Shown here piece by piece: positions 7,396-13,590 of a stretch of DNA of 13,590 bases. Positions within the stretch are counted from its first letter, which is position 1. Each line of letters starts with the position of its first letter. The translations under genes and the position numbers were made by a program. Source of the DNA: a bacterium (GTDB lineage: Bacteria; Chloroflexota; Chloroflexia; Thermomicrobiales; UBA6265); contig JAPOLF010000031.1 of the NCBI GenBank assembly GCA_029977305.1, forward strand, positions 1 through 13,590, written 5' to 3'. The notes below the pieces were generated by a model, which worked only from the letters and a program-made list of their open reading frames with translations, made no database searches and was not told the DNA's origin.

Positions 7396-8078
7396 CAGAT
7401 GCCGAGCGCACCGGGTTGTACGAGGGGGTGGTGTTCGACATGGACGGCGTCCTCGTCGAGTCGGAGCATCTCTGGGAGGAGAACTGGGTCGCCTTCGCCG
7501 CGCAACACGGCTATGCATGGCAGGCGGAGGACACCGGTCGCTGTCAGGGGATGAGTGTCCCGGAGTGGGCCTCGTATCTCGGCGAGAAGTCCGGGGTGGC
7601 CGATTGGCACGACGTTGCCGAAGCGGTGATCGCCGGGATGATCGCCCATCTGCATGCGGGGAACATCGTGCTGCTGCCGGGCTCCGAGGGAATGGTGCGC
7701 GAGTCGGCAGCGCGGGTGCCGATCGCGGTGGCGTCGTCGGCGCCGCGGCGGTTGATCGAAGCAGTGCTGGACGAGACGGGACTGATGCCGGTCTTCTCGG
7801 CGTTCGTCTCGAGCGAGGAAGTGCCGCGTGGGAAACCGTCGCCGGACGTGTATGAGGAGGCGGCGCGACGCTTGGGGCTCGATCCGACGCGCTGTGCCGG
7901 GGTCGAGGATTCCTCGAATGGGTTGCGGGCTGCGGCTGCGGCGGGGATGACGGTGATCGCGATCCCGAACCCGGTCTATCCGCCGAAGCAGGATGCCCTC
8001 GCATTGGCGTCGCGGATCGCAACCTCGCCGGATGACGCGCGACGCATCTTGCTGGAGCGCCTGCCTGAGCCGCGCTGA
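7392..8078 (+). CDS. HAD-superfamily phosphatase, beta-phosphoglucomutase-like
   Basis: Cytosolic phosphohydrolase or phosphomutase with an aspartate nucleophile, 228 residues, a standard length. All four HAD motifs are visible: I 'FDMDGVLVES' with Asp16 and Asp18; II 'VASSAP' with Ser115/Ser116; III Lys148 in 'RGKPSPD'; IV 'GVEDSSNG' with Glu172 and Asp173. The cap between motif I and II (about 20-95) is helical, as in subfamily IA. The start ATG overlaps the regulator stop as ATGA, so the two proteins are translationally coupled. The likely job is to dephosphorylate a sugar or polyol phosphate, either in the pathway or to remove a toxic or inducing intermediate. A beta-phosphoglucomutase-type isomerase cannot be excluded, since the motifs are the same. 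Confidence 0.9.
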   Translation: MTDAERTGLYEGVVFDMDGVLVESEHLWEENWVAFAAQHGYAWQAEDTGRCQGMSVPEWASYLGEKSGVADWHDVAEAVIAGMIAHLHAGNIVLLPGSEGMVRESAARVPIAVASSAPRRLIEAVLDETGLMPVFSAFVSSEEVPRGKPSPDVYEEAARRLGLDPTRCAGVEDSSNGLRAAAAAGMTVIAIPNPVYPPKQDALALASRIATSPDDARRILLERLPEPR

Positions 8079-8165
8079 CCGAGCTGGCTGCCACTTCCCG
8101 GTACGGCGAAGACGGCAACGAGATGCGAAGATGCCCCACAGGTTGGCGCGAGGCGCGAGGCACTG

Positions 8166-9680
8166 ATGGGCGACGTTCTGCTCCGGGCATCCGGGATCAC
8201 CAAGAGCTACGGCGGCATCCACGCGCTGCGCGGGGTGGATTTCGAGGTTCGCCCCGGCGAGGTGCATGCCCTCATGGGCGAGAACGGTGCGGGCAAGTCG
8301 ACGCTCGCCAAGATTCTCGCCGGGGTGCAGACCGCTGACGCAGGGACCATCGAATGGGATGGACGGCAGGTCGCCTTCAAGGACACGCGCGAAGCGGTCG
8401 CGGCGGGCGTCACCATCGTGCTGCAGGAACTCAGCCTGATCCCCGATCTCTCGGTGGCGGAGAACATCTTCCTCACCCAGCCGCAGGCCTACCGCGGCGG
8501 GTGGTGGCTGAACCGGCCCTCGATCCGCAAGGAGACGCTGAAACTGTTCGACCGCTTCGGCTGGGACGTCCCGGTCGATCCCGATCGCAAGATCAGCGAC
8601 CTCACCGTGGCCGAGCAGCAGATGGTGGAGATCCTGCGGGCGCTTTCGCTGGATGCACGGCTGTTCATTCTCGATGAGCCGACCGCGACGCTCAGCCCAC
8701 ATGAGGTGGAGGTGCTTTTCACCCTGATCCGGCGGTTGCGGGCGCAAGGGGCGTCGTTTGTGCTCGTCACCCACCGCCTCGATGAGGTGTTCGCGCTGAG
8801 CGACCGCATCACCGTCTACCGCGACGGCGCGAACTCCGGGCAGTTCGTGACGAGCGGGACGAATCAGCAGGAATTGATTCGCGCGATGGTCGGGCGCGAT
8901 CTCGGTGACATGTTCCAGATCCGCGAGCGCCGCGAACCGGGCGAGGTGATGCTGAGCGTGCGCAATCTGCAGCGCGGCCGGCAGGTGCGGGACATCAGCT
9001 TCGAGGTGCGCGCGGGCGAGGTCGTGGGGATCGCGGGGCTCGTCGGTGCCGGCCGGACCGAGGTGATCCGCACCGTCTTCGGGGCAGACAAGGCCGAGAG
9101 TGGCGAGGTCGTGATGCGCGGCCGAGCCGGGCTGATCAGCTCGCCGAGCCAGGCGATCGACGAGGGCACCGCGCTGGTGCCGGAGGATCGCAAGGGACAG
9201 GGCCTGTTGATCGAGCAGCCCATCGCGCAGAACCTGGTGATGGCTGATCTCGCCGCGCACGGCGGCTTCTGGCTGAATGCGCGACGCGATGCGCAAACGG
9301 CATCGCGCCTGATCGAGGAGTTCCAGGTGAAGGCGCCGCGCCCGTGGAAGCCCGCGAGCAGCCTCTCCGGGGGTAACCAGCAGAAGATCGTGCTCGCCAA
9401 GTGGATGGCGATCAATCCGGAGATCCTCATCCTCGACGAGCCGACGCGTGGCATCGACATCGGCACCAAGTTCGAGATTTACAAGCTGATCAATAACCTC
9501 GCCGCGGAAGGAAAAGCCATTCTGTTGGTGTCGTCGGAGTTGCCGGAGATCTTGGCGCTGACGGATCGGGTGCTGGTGATGCGGAACGGGGCGATCGCCG
9601 CCGAACTCCCGCATGGCGTCGCGACCGAGGAGGCGATCCTCGCCGCGGCGGCACAGGAACCGGCGGCGATGGTCGGATAG
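8166..9680 (+). CDS. CUT2 (ribose-type) ABC importer double ATPase, RbsA-like
   Basis: Fused two-domain ATPase powering a monosaccharide or polyol importer, 504 residues as usual for RbsA/XylG/AraG. First domain: Walker A GENGAGKST (38-46), Q-loop Gln87, diverged signature 'LTVAEQQ', Walker B 'FILDEPTATL' with Glu171, His203. Second domain: degenerate Walker A 'GLVGAGRTE' (291-299, no Lys), good signature LSGGNQQK (400-407), Walker B 'LILDEPTRGID' (421-431), and Ser where His is expected ('LLVSSELPE'). This asymmetry is normal for the family. The ATG follows GAGG by 5 bases, within a small tandem repeat GGCGCGA (8145-8158). It lies 87 bases after the phosphatase gene, with no terminator seen between. 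Confidence 0.95.
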   Translation: MGDVLLRASGITKSYGGIHALRGVDFEVRPGEVHALMGENGAGKSTLAKILAGVQTADAGTIEWDGRQVAFKDTREAVAAGVTIVLQELSLIPDLSVAENIFLTQPQAYRGGWWLNRPSIRKETLKLFDRFGWDVPVDPDRKISDLTVAEQQMVEILRALSLDARLFILDEPTATLSPHEVEVLFTLIRRLRAQGASFVLVTHRLDEVFALSDRITVYRDGANSGQFVTSGTNQQELIRAMVGRDLGDMFQIRERREPGEVMLSVRNLQRGRQVRDISFEVRAGEVVGIAGLVGAGRTEVIRTVFGADKAESGEVVMRGRAGLISSPSQAIDEGTALVPEDRKGQGLLIEQPIAQNLVMADLAAHGGFWLNARRDAQTASRLIEEFQVKAPRPWKPASSLSGGNQQKIVLAKWMAINPEILILDEPTRGIDIGTKFEIYKLINNLAAEGKAILLVSSELPEILALTDRVLVMRNGAIAAELPHGVATEEAILAAAAQEPAAMVG

Positions 9681-9764
9681 GGCAGCAGCAGTTTGGCAGC
9701 GAACGCGGCGGAGACCTGCCGCTGGCGGATGTCGCATCGGGGATTCGGGGAAGGGCACGGGAGC

Positions 9765-10766
9765 ATGGCACAGCAGGGATCCACCACCATCGCAGCACAG
9801 GCGCCGGCACGGGCCGGGTTCTTCCGGCGGATGCTGGACGAGTACCGCGTCGAGACGGCGATGCTCGGCGCGTTGGTGTTGCTCTGCGTGGTGTTGACCA
9901 TCTTCGCCCCCAACTTCGCGACCGCGGGCAACCTGCGCAACGTGCTCTGGCAGGTGACAGGGGTCGGGATCATCGCGATCGGGCAGACGATCGTGATCCT
10001 GACCGGCGGGATCGATCTCTCGGTCGGCGGGATCGTCGCCTTCTCGGCGATGGCGGGCGGCCTGATCATGGTCAGCGGGGACTCGCCGAACGTGCCGCTC
10101 GGGATCGTCGCGACGTTGCTGATCGGGCTTGCGGTCGGGGTGGTGAACGGCCTGCTGATCGCCTACGGACGGCTGGCGGCGTTCATCGTCACCCTCGGCA
10201 TGCTCTCGATCACCACCTCGCTCACCTACGTGATCTCCGACGCGAAGTCGATCGTGGACCTGCCCGATGGATACCGCGTCTGGGGCAAGGGGATGCTGGG
10301 GAACATCCCGTACTACCTGTTGACGTTTGTGATCCTCTTCATCCTCGGGCAGATCTTCCTCACCCGTACCAAGCCGGGGCGTTTCATCTACGCGATCGGC
10401 AGCAATGAGGAGGCGGCCCGCCTCTCGGGCGTGAACACCCGCCTCTACAAGACGCTCCCGTATGCGATCACCGGGGTGCTCTGCGCGATCTCGGCGATCA
10501 TCCTCTCCGGCAAACTGGGGGCGATCGACCCGGACACCGGCACCGGATTCGAGTTGAAGACGATCGCGGCGGTGGTCATCGGCGGCACCAGCCTCTTCGG
10601 CGGCAAGGGCACGATGGTCGGGACGCTGATCGGCGTCTTCCTGATCGGGTTCCTGAACAACGGCCTGAACCTCCTGAAGGTGAACGCCTTCTGGCAGGGG
10701 ACCGCGGTCGGCGTGGTGATCATCCTCTCGGTGCTGATCGAGCGGCTGTCGCGCAGTCGGTCCTGA
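9765..10766 (+). CDS. CUT2 ABC importer permease, RbsC-like
   Basis: Membrane channel of the ribose-type importer, 333 residues from the ATG at 9765. It has about 8-10 hydrophobic segments beginning near residue 32. Family hallmarks: 'GQTIVILTGGIDLSVGGI', 'GLLIAYGRLAAFIVTLGMLSI', 'AIGSNEEAARLSGVN' (cytoplasmic ATPase-contact loop) and 'VVIGGTSLFGGKGTMVGTLIG'. The open frame extends upstream to a TTG at 9693, but that adds 24 polar residues unlike the family. The chosen ATG has AAGGG about 9 bases upstream. The gap to the ATPase stop is 84 bases. It works with the double ATPase before it and the binding protein after it. Confidence 0.94.
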   Translation: MAQQGSTTIAAQAPARAGFFRRMLDEYRVETAMLGALVLLCVVLTIFAPNFATAGNLRNVLWQVTGVGIIAIGQTIVILTGGIDLSVGGIVAFSAMAGGLIMVSGDSPNVPLGIVATLLIGLAVGVVNGLLIAYGRLAAFIVTLGMLSITTSLTYVISDAKSIVDLPDGYRVWGKGMLGNIPYYLLTFVILFILGQIFLTRTKPGRFIYAIGSNEEAARLSGVNTRLYKTLPYAITGVLCAISAIILSGKLGAIDPDTGTGFELKTIAAVVIGGTSLFGGKGTMVGTLIGVFLIGFLNNGLNLLKVNAFWQGTAVGVVIILSVLIERLSRSRS

Positions 10767-10777
10767 TTTCCGCCGGT

Positions 10778-10816
10778 TCCCGTTGCCCACGGGACAACAG
10801 AGCACCGAACTTCGGT
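10778..10816 (+). other. Two small inverted repeats before the CUT2 binding-protein gene
   Basis: Arms TCCCGT (10778-10783) and ACGGGA (10789-10794) form a 6-pair hairpin with a 5-base loop. Just after it, ACCGAA (10804-10809) and TTCGGT (10811-10816) form a 13-base odd-centred palindrome. They lie in the 154-base gap between permease and binding protein. They could be processing or attenuation structures, or an operator for an internal promoter; no convincing -35/-10 pair was found. Confidence 0.3.
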
Positions 10817-10920
10817 ACCATCCGGCAAGAAGCAACCGGGGTCAGGCATCGGGGCGATGCCGCACGACCGCGTGGCCGTGGTGAGGTCGATCCCGGAGCA
10901 CCACAAGGAAGGGTGTTGTC

Positions 10921-11994
10921 ATGACGAGTCCCGCTGAAGGGCTGTTGAAGTCGGTGCTCGCCGGGAAGATCTCCCGCCGCGACGCCATGAAGTACGCCGC
11001 TGCGCTCGGCATCTCGCTGCCGGCCGTCGCGTCGGTCGCGCCGATGGTCGCCCGCGCCGAGGAGGAGTACCAGATCGCGTACTTGACCCCGGGCCTCAAC
11101 GTCCCGTTCTGGAAGTACCTCTCAGACGGCATCAAGCAGGCCGCCGAGAAGGACGCTGCCGCCACCGGCGCGAAGATCACCGTCACCGATTACGACAGCC
11201 GCAATGATGCCGGCACCCAGCTGCAGAATGCGCAGGACGCGATCACCGCGGGCGTCGACCTGATCATCATCTCCCCGACCGACAGCTCCTCGGCGCCGAC
11301 GGTGCTCGAGCTGGCGAAGGAGAACAACGTCCCGGTGATCATCGCCGACATCGGCACCGACGAGGGCGAGTACGTCTCGTTCGTCATCTCCACCAATGAG
11401 GATGGCGCGTACGAGTCGGGCAAGGCGCTCGTCGAGAAGATGAAGGCCAACGGCTGCGCCAACAGCGACATCGCGATGATCACCATCTCGCAGGCGCGCC
11501 TCAACGGCCAGAACCGCACCAAGGGCATCACCAAGGCGATCGAGGAGGCGGGCGGCAAGATCGTCCAGTTCCTCCAGTCCGAGGACTACACCCGCGCCGA
11601 GGCGCAGGCGCAGACCTCCGACCTGCTGCAGGCCAACCCGGACATCTGCGGTTTCTTCACCCAGCACGACGAGGCCGCGCTCGGTGCGCTCGCCGCGATC
11701 GAGGAGTCGGGCAAGGCGGATTCGCTGGCCTTCGCCTCCTTCGACGGCAGCCCGGAGTCGGTTGAGCTCCTCAAGGAGGGCAAGCTCGCCGCCGCTTCCA
11801 TGCAGCAGCCGGTGCTGATGGGCCGCATCTCCACCGAGGTCGGTCTCAAGCATCTCCGCGGCGAGGAAGTCGAGAAGGAGACGATGGTCCCGACGATCCT
11901 CGTCACCCCGGAGAACGTCCTCGAGCTCGAGGCGACCCTCGCTGACACCGTCTTCCCGGCTGAGGACGGCGCCGAGGCCACCCCGAGCGCCTGA
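10921..11994 (+). CDS. CUT2 periplasmic-type sugar-binding protein, RbsB-like, with Tat-type signal
   Basis: High-affinity binding component of the ribose-type importer, 357 residues. Residues 17-24 read 'ISRRDAMK', a twin-arginine-like motif, then a hydrophobic run (about 25-42) and a likely cleavage after 'ARA' at residue 46. The mature protein has the two-lobe Peripla_BP_4 pattern: 'QIAYLTPGLNVPFWKYLSDG', 'GVDLIIISPTDSSSAPTVLE', 'NNVPVIIADIGTD', and a late 'FASFDGSPESVELLKEGKL'. The Asn/Phe/Trp of 'NVPFW' and Asp of 'ADIGTD' are at usual ligand-contact positions. Start ATG has GGAAGGG about 8 bases upstream. A strong hairpin follows the stop. The acidic, Ala-rich C-terminus is variable and fits an exported protein. 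The ligand is not deducible, but the kinase downstream suggests a short sugar or polyol. Confidence 0.93.
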   Translation: MTSPAEGLLKSVLAGKISRRDAMKYAAALGISLPAVASVAPMVARAEEEYQIAYLTPGLNVPFWKYLSDGIKQAAEKDAAATGAKITVTDYDSRNDAGTQLQNAQDAITAGVDLIIISPTDSSSAPTVLELAKENNVPVIIADIGTDEGEYVSFVISTNEDGAYESGKALVEKMKANGCANSDIAMITISQARLNGQNRTKGITKAIEEAGGKIVQFLQSEDYTRAEAQAQTSDLLQANPDICGFFTQHDEAALGALAAIEESGKADSLAFASFDGSPESVELLKEGKLAAASMQQPVLMGRISTEVGLKHLRGEEVEKETMVPTILVTPENVLELEATLADTVFPAEDGAEATPSA

Positions 11995-12012
11995 TTCGGA
12001 AGTCGTTTCTTC

Positions 12013-12046
12013 GAAGCCCCTGCCCGGGATTCCGGGTGGGGGCTTC
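12013..12046 (+). terminator. Strong hairpin after the CUT2 binding-protein gene
   Basis: Arms GAAGCCCC (12013-12020) and GGGGCTTC (12039-12046) with inner arms CCCGG and CCGGG around a GATT loop. The two bases between the arms (TG opposite TG) form tandem U-G/G-U wobbles in plus-strand RNA, giving a continuous 15-pair stem. On the minus strand they would be mismatches. No T-run follows, so termination may be partial, and the hairpin may also protect the binding-protein mRNA. It begins 18 bases after the stop codon. Confidence 0.65.
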
Positions 12047-12091
12047 CCGTGCCCGAACACCACACGCCGGGACCTGCTCTTGGTGAAGTTC

Positions 12092-12205
12092 ATGTCTGAG
12101 TGTGAGAACATCGCAGTCGTCGATGCGCTGGCCCGGGCGCTCCGCGTCGATCACGGCCTCGCGGCTTCTTCCCATGTCCTCGGCACCATGGAGGTTGCGA
12201 CATGA
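12092..12205 (+). CDS. Possible 37-residue leader ORF coupled to the kinase gene
   Basis: An open frame from ATG at 12092 to TGA at 12203-12205 encodes 37 residues beginning MSECENIAVVDALARALRV. GGTGA lies 5 bases upstream, an acceptable ribosome site, and the end overlaps the kinase start as ATGA. It matches no family I recognise. It could be a translated leader, a remnant of an older gene, or chance. The kinase has its own strong GGAGG inside this frame, so coupling is not required. The operator-like motif at 12100-12109 would fall within it, which argues against both being real unless the message starts further upstream. Confidence 0.25.
   Translation: MSECENIAVVDALARALRVDHGLAASSHVLGTMEVAT
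12100..12109 (+). promoter_or_regulatory. Operator-like motif upstream of the kinase, shared with the CUT1 operator
   Basis: GTGTGAGAAC here is the exact reverse complement of GTTCTCACAC at 6319-6328 in the CUT1 operator region. GTTC at 12088-12091 and GAAC at 12106-12109 form the outer arms of a 22-base imperfect dyad. A weak TTGGTG (12080-12085) could be a -35, but no good -10 was found. The site suggests the kinase gene has separate control by the same regulator. Confidence 0.35.
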
Positions 12206-13590
12206 ATCGAATGCACAACGACCCGGTGAACTTCCGCGAAGAGATGATCGCCGGGTTCTGCGCCGCCTACCCGCACATCGTGCAGCGCGTGGAAGGGGCA
12301 TCCGGGATCCGGGCGGTCAACGCGCCGCAGCAGGGCAAGGTTTCGGTCATCGTCGGAGGCGGGTCTGGCCACTATCCAGCGTTTTACGGCCTGGTCGGCA
12401 GTGGCTTGGCGAGTGCCGGCGTGATCGGTGACATCTTCACCAGCCCTTCCGGCGAGCAGGCGTATCGCGTGGCAAAGGCCGTGGACGGCGGTGCCGGCAT
12501 CCTGTGGACCTTCGGCAACTACAGCGGCGACGTCATGAACTTCGGGATGGCTGAGATGCGCCTCCAGGCAGAGGGCATCGAATCCACGACCGTTCTCGTC
12601 ACCGATGACGTCCTCTCTGCCCCGAAGGCGGAAGCGGATAGGCGGCGCGGCATTGCCGGCGGGTTCTACGTGTTCAAGACCGCAGGTGCGTCCGCCGCGC
12701 GCGGAGATTCGCTGCGGGAGGTGGAGCGACTGACCCGCAAGGCGAATGCGCGGACCCGGACCGCTGGCATCGCGCTCGGCGGTTGCACCATTCCCGGACA
12801 AGGCGAGCCACTGTTCACCGTCGAGCACGGGAAGATGGAAGTGGGCCTCGGCATCCACGGCGAACCGGGAGTCCGGGTGCAGGAACAGTTGTCATCGTCA
12901 GGCATCGCCCAACTGCTGATCGATTCGCTGATGGCAGATGCGCCGGCGGATGGCGGCGGCGAGGTCGCCGTGCTCGTCAATGGGCTCGGCGGCATCAAGT
13001 ACGAGGAACTGTTCGTCCTCAACAGCGCGATTGGGCCCCTGCTCCAGAAGGCGGGACTCCGTGTCTATGAGACGCAGATTGGTGAGTTCGTGACGTCGCT
13101 CGACATGGCTGGTTGCTCGATCACCCTCCACTGGCTTGACGATGAGCTCCGCCCGCTCCACGACGCGACGGCGCAGAGCCCGGCGTACACCCGGATCGGC
13201 CCTGACGTGCAGGCGGTTTCGCAGGTTGTCGGTGCCGCCACGGGAGTGGTCAGCTCCATCGGCAAGGCCGTGCAGCAATTCGCGGACTCGGTTCGCACCA
13301 CGTCGGCGAGCGACGCCGAACAAGGCGTTCCTGGCAAGGCCGGAGCGGCGGCGCGCGTCGCCATTGCCGATGCGCTCGCGGCCGTGAAGGGCATTGAGAC
13401 GCAGCTCGGACGACTGGATGCTGTCGCGGGTGACGGGGATCACGGTGCCGGCATGGTCCGCGGCATGACCGCGGCAGAGGATGCGGTGAAGGGTTTCAGC
13501 GGCACCGCCCGAGAAACATTCACCAAGGCCGGTACGGCATTTCAGGACGCGGCTGGCGGGGCATCGGGCGCACTGGTCGGGGCCTTCATG
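12202..13590 (+). CDS. Dihydroxyacetone-kinase-family protein, DhaK-DhaL fusion (3' end beyond window); likely short-ketose kinase
   Basis: ATP-dependent ketose kinase, cytosolic. The frame is open from ATG 12202 to the window end, 463 residues of an expected 570-590. DhaK domain (about 1-330): 'GGGSGHYPAF' with His57, 'GNYSGDVMNF' with Asn106 and Asp110, and 'GIHGEPG' with His219, equivalent to E. coli DhaK His56, Asn105, Asp109 and the substrate-binding His218. The Lys preceding Asn105 in E. coli ('KNYTGD') is Gly105 here. DhaL domain (from about 385): 'LDAVAGDGDHGAGM' with the metal/ATP-binding Asp406, Asp411 and Asp413, then 'GGASGALVG'. The fused DhaL means ATP, not a PTS protein, is the phosphate donor. 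GGAGG lies 7 bases before the ATG. The 'SGHYPAFYGLVG' and 'GNY-x-GDV' variants resemble erythrulose-kinase-like members, so a tetrulose is my best guess; dihydroxyacetone remains possible. Confidence 0.9.
   Translation, partial: MNRMHNDPVNFREEMIAGFCAAYPHIVQRVEGASGIRAVNAPQQGKVSVIVGGGSGHYPAFYGLVGSGLASAGVIGDIFTSPSGEQAYRVAKAVDGGAGILWTFGNYSGDVMNFGMAEMRLQAEGIESTTVLVTDDVLSAPKAEADRRRGIAGGFYVFKTAGASAARGDSLREVERLTRKANARTRTAGIALGGCTIPGQGEPLFTVEHGKMEVGLGIHGEPGVRVQEQLSSSGIAQLLIDSLMADAPADGGGEVAVLVNGLGGIKYEELFVLNSAIGPLLQKAGLRVYETQIGEFVTSLDMAGCSITLHWLDDELRPLHDATAQSPAYTRIGPDVQAVSQVVGAATGVVSSIGKAVQQFADSVRTTSASDAEQGVPGKAGAAARVAIADALAAVKGIETQLGRLDAVAGDGDHGAGMVRGMTAAEDAVKGFSGTARETFTKAGTAFQDAAGGASGALVGAFM

Noticed and set aside
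8145..8158. Tandem heptamer GGCGCGA repeated twice before the CUT2 ATPase
   Set aside because: Only two copies; it provides GAGG for the ribosome but shows no sign of being a repeat array or a recombination site.
7224..10835. A 1203-codon minus-strand open frame spanning the phosphatase, CUT2 ATPase and permease
   Set aside because: It is antisense to three well-supported genes with intact family motifs. The translation is a low-complexity mix of His, Asp, Arg and Glu, typical of the reverse frame of GC-rich genes, with no recognisable domain.
1..13590. Possible mobile element, CRISPR array, tRNA or riboswitch
   Set aside because: No transposase or integrase motifs, no long terminal or direct repeats, no regularly spaced repeats, and no cloverleaf or known riboswitch core was found by eye in the intergenic regions.

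Overview
The window is GC-rich and bacterial. It holds a sugar or polyol uptake and catabolism locus built around two divergently transcribed operons. High GC, tight gene packing and twin-arginine-type signal peptides on both solute-binding proteins would suit a thermomicrobial Chloroflexota or an actinobacterium-like host. That is an impression from protein style, not a phylogenetic result.

Minus-strand operon (transcribed from about 6343 down to 1): a Tat-type family 1 solute-binding protein; a conspicuous mRNA hairpin in the following gap; two MalF/MalG-type permeases; two different MalK/UgpC-type ATPases, the second starting at a GTG that overlaps the previous stop; and the N-terminal half of a D-2-hydroxyacid dehydrogenase cut by the window edge. 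This is a complete CUT1 importer plus one enzyme. Two distinct ATPases, both with Glu at the Q-loop position, recall the glycerol importer type GlpSTPQV, but the substrate cannot be read from sequence.

Divergent control region (6227-6558): a sigma70-like promoter for each direction, each with a dyad symmetry at or just after the predicted transcription start. A TTCTCAC core occurs in both dyads and again upstream of the kinase gene, which suggests that one regulator, most simply the DeoR-family protein encoded here, controls the whole locus.

Plus-strand operon (6559 to the window end): a DeoR-family repressor; a HAD phosphatase overlapping it by ATGA; a complete CUT2 (ribose-type) importer made of a double ATPase, a permease and a Tat-type sugar-binding protein; a strong hairpin; and a dihydroxyacetone-kinase-family protein (DhaK fused to DhaL) truncated at residue 463 by the window end. 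In this kinase the lysine of the E. coli DhaK 'KNYTGD' motif is Gly, while the substrate-binding His and catalytic His/Asp are kept. I take this as pointing to a tetrulose (erythrulose-like) or related ketose rather than dihydroxyacetone.

Working model (inference): a polyol or short ketose enters through one or both importers and is phosphorylated by the DhaK-DhaL kinase. The HAD phosphatase and hydroxyacid dehydrogenase handle side or downstream intermediates, and the DeoR protein senses a phosphorylated intermediate. No mobile elements, CRISPR arrays, rRNA or tRNA genes were seen. Nothing here is a clearly new class of system; the main novelty candidates are the dual-importer regulon, the kinase specificity and the shared operator motif.
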